DNA from: Actinomycetes bacterium
GTDB lineage: Bacteria > Actinomycetota > Acidimicrobiia > Acidimicrobiales > Palsa-688
Direction of reading: 5' to 3'
NCBI GenBank assembly: GCA_021808665.1
Contig: JAKBBA010000013.1
Location: 19,808-83,807, forward strand
DNA length: 64,000 nt
The position numbers and the translations under genes were made by a program. Below, piece by piece: positions 59,969-64,000 of the stretch. Each line of letters opens with the position of its first letter. The first letter of the stretch is position 1. The notes under the pieces are model-generated. The model searched no databases, was not told where the DNA came from, and was given only the letters and a program-made list of their open reading frames with translations.

Positions 59969-60294
59969 TCGGCGAGCGTTGGGGGCTCACGCCCATGGTG
60001 AAAGTCGAGGTGGTGGTCGCAGGAGAGGACACTCCGGCGGTCACCGAGGTATTCAAGGAGGCCGGGGCCGTAGGGTTCACCACGGTGCCGAACGTGTCGG
60101 GCTTCGGCCATCACGGGTATCACCAAGGACTGCTCGCTTTCAACGACCGGAGCTCTCTGGTGCTTCTCATGGTGGTCCTACCCGAAGAGCGCGTCGAGTC
60201 ACTCCTCGAAGGTCTACGCCAGATCTTCACCGAGCGCAGGGGCGTGCTGTTCGTGTCGGACACGTTCGTGAGCAGGCCCGAATACTTCCGCTAG
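59965..60294 (+). CDS. PII-like signalling protein in the dab operon
   Basis: Small ferredoxin-like PII superfamily protein of 109 aa. Core strands and T-loop region: VKVEVVVAGEDTPAVTEVFKEAGAVGFT, VPNVSGFGHHGYH (a short, His-rich T-loop, GHHGYHQG), LVLLMVVLPEERVESLLEGL and GVLFVSDTFV. This resembles the PII-like proteins next to DAB genes or SbtA (SbtB-like), and probably senses an adenine nucleotide or bicarbonate to modulate DabA/B. ATG overlaps the dabA stop by ATGA. Confidence 0.82.
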   Translation: MIGERWGLTPMVKVEVVVAGEDTPAVTEVFKEAGAVGFTTVPNVSGFGHHGYHQGLLAFNDRSSLVLLMVVLPEERVESLLEGLRQIFTERRGVLFVSDTFVSRPEYFR

Positions 60295-60322
60295 GCGCCC
60301 TGTCCGCCGATTTCGACGTCTT

Positions 60323-61564
60323 GTGAATGCTCCGTTGAACACTCCGCAGGGATCCTCGTGGCGCAGCCGGCAAGTCTGGGCGATCTCTATGTCAGCCTTC
60401 TTCGCTGACCTCGGATACCAGGCGGTTCAGGCTGGCTTCCCGCTCTTCTTGGTGGTCACCCTGCACCAACCGGTCTGGGAGTACGGGCTGGCGAGCGCCA
60501 TCAGTTACGGCGGCGGCGCCGTCTTCTCCTACGTAGGGGCCCGCCTCGGGGACAGGATCGGACATCGCCGTCTCGCCCTCGCCGGTAACTCCGCGATCCC
60601 CCTGCTGTCTTTTTGCGCGTTGATGTCCAACCCGGTTTGGGCTATAGGCATGCTGACCGGCGGATGGTGGGCGCGGAACCTGCGTTCGCCTTCTCGGAGG
60701 GTGATGCTGGTAGAGGCGGTCCCCGACGAGAAGCGACGAGCGGACGCTTTCGGCTTCCTGCACGCTTTGGACGTCGGCGGCGGCGCCCTAGCCGCTGGAT
60801 ACCTTCTGCTGGCGGTCGACCACCATGTGGCCTTCCGGTGGATCTTTGTCGCTACGGCATTTCCGCTGCTCCTTTCTACGCTTTCGCTGTCACGAGCGAC
60901 CGTCGGACGAGCCGCCTCAGGAGAACGCCCCGCCACAGAGCCAGCACGCCGCGAACCTGAAAGTGGGGGCCCTCCGGGCGCCGTACGCCTTCTCGCGGCG
61001 GCCGCCCTGTACGGCTTCACCTTTTACAGCGCCGGCTTCCCGGTCCTCACGCTCGCTCAGAGCAGCGGCCATCTGACCGAGGGGGTCGGTGCTTTCCTGG
61101 TGCTCCAGGTGACCTCCGCCGCCACCGGATACCTCCTCGGCGGTCACCTGGGCAGATCACCCTCCGCGCAGTTGCTTCGCCTGGGACTCCTCGGGTACGG
61201 CGGTGCAGGTCTGGGAGCGGCGCTGCTAGCCGCCTCCTACGGCGAACACCTCCCAAGTGCCGCAGCCTTCGTGAGCGTCGCTTTGATCGGCCTCGCCCTC
61301 GGGGTAGTTGAGACTCTCGAACCCGCTGCGATGTCCCTGCTACGGTCTGGACGAATGACGGGACGAGGGATGGGGGCCCTTTCCGCGGCCAGGAGCGCGG
61401 GAACCTTCTCGGCGAACCTGGCGATGGGCCTTCTCTACGCTGTGAGCGCCTCGCTCGCCTACGGGTACGCGGCCATCCTCGCGGCAGCGGCCGGCGCGGT
61501 CGTGCTCGGCGCGCTCCCCGGGCTGCGTCGATGGCAGACCAGATCTGATCAGGCTGTGCCATGA
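60323..61564 (+). CDS. MFS transporter
   Basis: Major facilitator protein of 413 aa with about 12 hydrophobic segments in two groups of six and a central hydrophilic loop (RATVGRAASGERPATEPARREPESG, about 195-215). The loop 2-3 motif is GARLGDRIGHRRLAL (an MFS A-motif GxLxDRxGRR variant). Substrate unknown. It begins with a GTG 28 bp after the PII-like gene, so it may be the last gene of the dab operon, or independent. Confidence 0.87.
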   Translation: MNAPLNTPQGSSWRSRQVWAISMSAFFADLGYQAVQAGFPLFLVVTLHQPVWEYGLASAISYGGGAVFSYVGARLGDRIGHRRLALAGNSAIPLLSFCALMSNPVWAIGMLTGGWWARNLRSPSRRVMLVEAVPDEKRRADAFGFLHALDVGGGALAAGYLLLAVDHHVAFRWIFVATAFPLLLSTLSLSRATVGRAASGERPATEPARREPESGGPPGAVRLLAAAALYGFTFYSAGFPVLTLAQSSGHLTEGVGAFLVLQVTSAATGYLLGGHLGRSPSAQLLRLGLLGYGGAGLGAALLAASYGEHLPSAAAFVSVALIGLALGVVETLEPAAMSLLRSGRMTGRGMGALSAARSAGTFSANLAMGLLYAVSASLAYGYAAILAAAAGAVVLGALPGLRRWQTRSDQAVP

Positions 61565-61571
61565 TAGGCCG

Positions 61572-62786
61572 ATGAACGACATCACCGTGTACGGAGCGCC
61601 CTGGTGCCCAGACTGCAGGCGAGCCAAGGCTTTCCTCGTCTCCCACGAGGTGGCGTTCGACTGGGTGGACATAGACGAGGACCCGGAGGGACTGGCCAAG
61701 GTTCGTGAGCTCCAAAGCGGCGGCCAGACGATCCCGACGATCGTCTTCCCCGACGGCTCACTGCTGCTCGAACCCTCCGACGAGGAGTTGGCCAGCAAGC
61801 TCGGCATAAGCGTGCAAGCCCAGCGCGACTCCTACGACCTGGTGATCATCGGGGGCGGACCCGCCGGCCTGGCCGCTTCGATCTACGCCGCCCGAGAAGG
61901 TATCAGCTCGGTCGTTGTAGACGCAGGGGGCCTCGGCGGTAACGCGGCTGTCACCGAGCGAATCGACAACTATCCGGGGTTCCCCGAAGGTATCGGAGGA
62001 CGCGAGCTCATGGACCGCTTCGTGACCCAGGCTCGCCGCTACGAAGTCGAACTGGTGAGCGCAGCGAGGGTTCAAGGCGTCGCCCGCGACGACAGCGGGG
62101 ACGACCTCGTCGTCACCCTCGCCAACGGCCAGGAGATAGTCGCCCACGCGGTCCTCGTGGCGACCGGGTCCACCTACCGCCACCTTGGAATACCCGGAGA
62201 GGAGGATCTGATCGGGGCTGGAGTGCATTTCTGCGCCACCTGTGACGGCCCGTTCTACAAGGGGGCCGAGGAAGTCCTCGTCGTCGGGGGTGGGAACTCC
62301 GCCCTCGAAGAGGGTCTCTTCCTCTCCAAGTTCGCCAAGCGGGTGAGGATCGTCGAGCGCTCCCCTGCTCTGACCGCCTCGGCTTTGCTGCAGGACAAGA
62401 TCCGCTCCCATCCGGCGTTCGAGGTCCACACCGGGATCGGGCTCGAAGCCTTCGTCGGTGACGGACACATCGAGAAGGTCGTCGCCAAGGACCTCCAAAG
62501 CGGCGAACCCCTCGAGTGGAGTCCAGCGGCCGTGTTCGTCTTCATCGGACTCGACCCCAACTCGGCTTTCATCGCCGGCGCCGCGGAGGTCGACCGCTGG
62601 GGTTTCATCACGACGGACGAGGCCTACCGCACTTCCCTGCCGGGACTCTACGCGGCGGGCGACGTCCGTGCCGGCTCCACCAAGCAGTTGGCCGCAGCTG
62701 TAGGCGAAGGCGTAGCCGCCCTCCTGTCGGTCCGGATGTACCTCCAGCAGCACCGCCACATTCCCATGATCGACGTCAACGCCTGA
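61572..62786 (+). CDS. Glutaredoxin-like/thioredoxin reductase fusion
   Basis: Single polypeptide joining an N-terminal glutaredoxin-like module (VYGAPWCPDCRRAKAFL, C12/C15; TIPTIVFPDGS near 57) to a TrxB-like flavoprotein from about residue 92: FAD site LVIIGGGPAGLAASIYAA, dithiol HFCATCDG (C221, C224), NADPH site VLVVGGGNSALEEGLFL, and LYAAGDVRAGSTKQLAAAVGEG. Electrons probably flow NADPH-FAD-CATC to CPDC and on to substrates. The ATG is 7 bp after the MFS stop. Confidence 0.92.
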   Translation: MNDITVYGAPWCPDCRRAKAFLVSHEVAFDWVDIDEDPEGLAKVRELQSGGQTIPTIVFPDGSLLLEPSDEELASKLGISVQAQRDSYDLVIIGGGPAGLAASIYAAREGISSVVVDAGGLGGNAAVTERIDNYPGFPEGIGGRELMDRFVTQARRYEVELVSAARVQGVARDDSGDDLVVTLANGQEIVAHAVLVATGSTYRHLGIPGEEDLIGAGVHFCATCDGPFYKGAEEVLVVGGGNSALEEGLFLSKFAKRVRIVERSPALTASALLQDKIRSHPAFEVHTGIGLEAFVGDGHIEKVVAKDLQSGEPLEWSPAAVFVFIGLDPNSAFIAGAAEVDRWGFITTDEAYRTSLPGLYAAGDVRAGSTKQLAAAVGEGVAALLSVRMYLQQHRHIPMIDVNA

Positions 62787-63571
62787 AGTCACCGACGGCG
62801 GGTCTCGTCGCAACCAGCCCATCTACACCAAACTCAATGCAACTGAACGATTCCGTCAACCCACGGCGACCGCCCGAGCTATAGCAGCGAAGGATTGCCA
62901 GTCCGTCACGGAAACTTCACATGGTCGTCCCATGGTTGCCACGTACTTCTCACCTCCGGCCAGATTGAGCAGCCTCGTCAATGAGTAAGTCGATGTAGCA
63001 ATTAAAATCGAAGATTCCCAAGCGCCCACCGAAATCGAGGTTTGCGATGATCCTCGCTGACTCCGTCGTTTAACACTCCTCTAGCCAGCCGTTGCGACCG
63101 CGAGTTGAGATGACGACCGGTTGAACCGATGCGTAGAGCCACTTGAGCCTCTACGGTGGCAGCCGCGCAACGACCCGCCCAACGGGCTGCCTCGTTCGGC
63201 GATCGCCGTATCGTTTTCGGTATTGACGGTCCGGCGAGACTCAGTGAGTAGCCAGGCGATATCGACTGCAGCCCAGCCAGGACTACGCTGCCGCCTTGCG
63301 ATGCTGTTGTCCTTTGCGGAGGTGGGCTCCCGACACCTCGACGGTGAAGCATCAGCTAGCTTTGCAGGGTCACTTGCCGGGATGCACGAGGGTATAGAGC
63401 AAGTCGAACACCGTCGTCTCGATCTGGCGAAGCGACACGACGACATCATCGCATCCCGGGCCTTGTTCAACGACGACATCGCCGGGGCTTCACGAGGCTC
63501 TCGACGCCCTTGCAGCGATCGCAGATCGCGACTTCGACGGTGGAGTCACCTGAACAGTTCGTCACTGTCGT
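62787..63571. other. Intergenic region of about 785 bp with no supported gene
   Basis: Open frames here have no conserved motifs and a composition (Arg/Ser/Cys-rich) typical of chance frames. A minus-strand segment near 63380-63500 reads DDVVVSLRQIETTVFDLLYT without a start codon or ribosome-binding site and may be residual coding sequence. The GC content seems lower than in neighbouring genes (AT-rich near 62990-63050). This looks like a decayed or recently acquired segment. Confidence 0.55.
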
Positions 63572-63862
63572 CTACACGGGCCAACGACCGCGACGGCCGA
63601 CCTCCCCCGCCAAAGCGTCGCCGTTGTCGAGGGTGGTTCCCTCGCCGGCGGCGATCTGCTCGCTGGGCTCCCGTTCCCCGGCCTGCCATGCGTCGGTCCA
63701 GGGCCATGACTGCTCGGCCGGGATCGACTTCAGTGCGCGCATCGTCACCTGGCCTGCCTCCACCTCAAACGCCACGTCATCGCCCTCCTCGACGTGCAGG
63801 GCCTCCCGGGCCTCTCGGGGCAGCGTGATCTGCCCCCTGCTCCTAGCCACCGCTCGGGCCAC
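63572..63862 (-). CDS. AbrB/MazE-type (SpoVT-AbrB) antitoxin-like protein
   Basis: A 96-aa protein with an N-terminal swapped-hairpin DNA-binding domain: RSRGQITLPREAREALHVEE, then DDVAFEVEAGQVTMRAL. The C-terminal half is acidic and Trp-containing (QSWPWTDAWQAGE), a plausible toxin-binding tail. GTG start. No toxin gene was recognised after it on the minus strand, so it may be an orphan, or the toxin may be lost. Otherwise a chromosomal regulator. Confidence 0.72.
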   Translation of the reverse strand: MARAVARSRGQITLPREAREALHVEEGDDVAFEVEAGQVTMRALKSIPAEQSWPWTDAWQAGEREPSEQIAAGEGTTLDNGDALAGEVGRRGRWPV

Positions 63863-64000
63863 CTGTGCTCCTCTGAGCTTTGTCCTTTCAGAGTTTCATG
63901 CTCGCAGCGATCCCCGACCCAGCGCCAGGCGCGGCCGGGTCCGGACGTCGGGTAGGCGACGGGATCCGTGACCGGGACGGCTCCGGTGCGGGTTCCCCTT

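Noticed and set aside
61758..62822. Minus-strand open frame of 354 codons
   Set aside because: Antisense shadow of the thioredoxin reductase fusion; acidic/Gly-rich composition only.
63121..63828. Plus-strand open frame of 235 codons
   Set aside because: Overlaps the AbrB-like gene on the other strand and becomes Arg/Pro/Ser-rich without motifs.
1..64000. CRISPR arrays, rRNA genes, insertion sequences and prophage genes
   Set aside because: No regularly spaced repeats, rRNA segments, transposase or integrase motifs were seen on reading either strand.

Overview
The window is high-GC, gene-dense DNA from a bacterial chromosome, most likely an actinobacterium and plausibly a member of the Acidimicrobiia. 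This rests on an actinobacterial-looking gene set (a SEC-C-tagged methionine aminopeptidase, a DUF4032 protein, a dnaX-ybaB-recR block beside tRNA-Ser, an Aat-type transferase), on many ATGA/GTGA start-stop overlaps, and on ADP-forming CoA ligase, MmgE/PrpD and CaiB genes. The taxon is an inference; no rRNA gene is present.

Layout. 0-5.6 kb: the 3' part of aat, a 5'-3' exonuclease, a Tat-exported DUF1501/DUF1800 pair, map, and methylmalonyl-CoA epimerase. 5.6-19.1 kb: an organosulfate island. A minus-strand run encodes a metallo-beta-lactamase-fold alkylsulfatase, an ADP-forming acyl-CoA synthetase, a sulfonate/sulfate-ester type ABC importer and a formylglycine-type arylsulfatase. Divergent from it are a TetR regulator and beta-oxidation enzymes (enoyl-CoA hydratase, acyl-CoA dehydrogenase, thiolase). 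19.1-23.3 kb: housekeeping genes aroQ, aroK, recR, ybaB and dnaX, then tRNA-Ser(GGA). 23.3-24.6 kb: decayed VapBC/PIN toxin-antitoxin remnants downstream of the tRNA.

25.7-45.0 kb is the most unusual region, a catabolic island of 18 genes. It holds two unrelated cyclic-amide hydrolases (a dihydropyrimidinase/hydantoinase-like enzyme and a PuuE-like one), an isochorismatase-fold amidase, a hydantoin-racemase-like enzyme, a KynB-like cyclase, a CaiB CoA-transferase, two CitE/HpcH CoA-ester lyases, three MmgE/PrpD paralogues, a fumarate-reductase-like flavoprotein, a PPOX flavoprotein, an EthD-like protein, a ribose-type ABC importer and an IclR regulator. Palindromic operator candidates sit in both divergent promoter regions. 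The simplest reading is import of a cyclic amide, ureide or imide, ring opening, amide hydrolysis, CoA activation and retro-aldol cleavage. The substrate is unknown.

45.0-49.0 kb: a methionine-rich membrane protein with TlpA- and CcdA-type thiol-redox partners, then an HD-GYP protein. 49.0-52.6 kb: a tryptophan-to-anthranilate operon (kynA, kynU and a membrane protein) with a divergent Lrp/AsnC regulator. 52.5-55.6 kb: a DEAD-box helicase and a DUF4032 protein. 55.4-60.3 kb: a dabB-dabA inorganic-carbon uptake operon with a PII-like gene and a divergent winged-helix regulator, with a good promoter and an overlapping palindrome. 60.3-62.8 kb: an MFS transporter and a glutaredoxin-thioredoxin reductase fusion. 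The last 1.2 kb is nearly gene-free apart from an orphan AbrB-type antitoxin.
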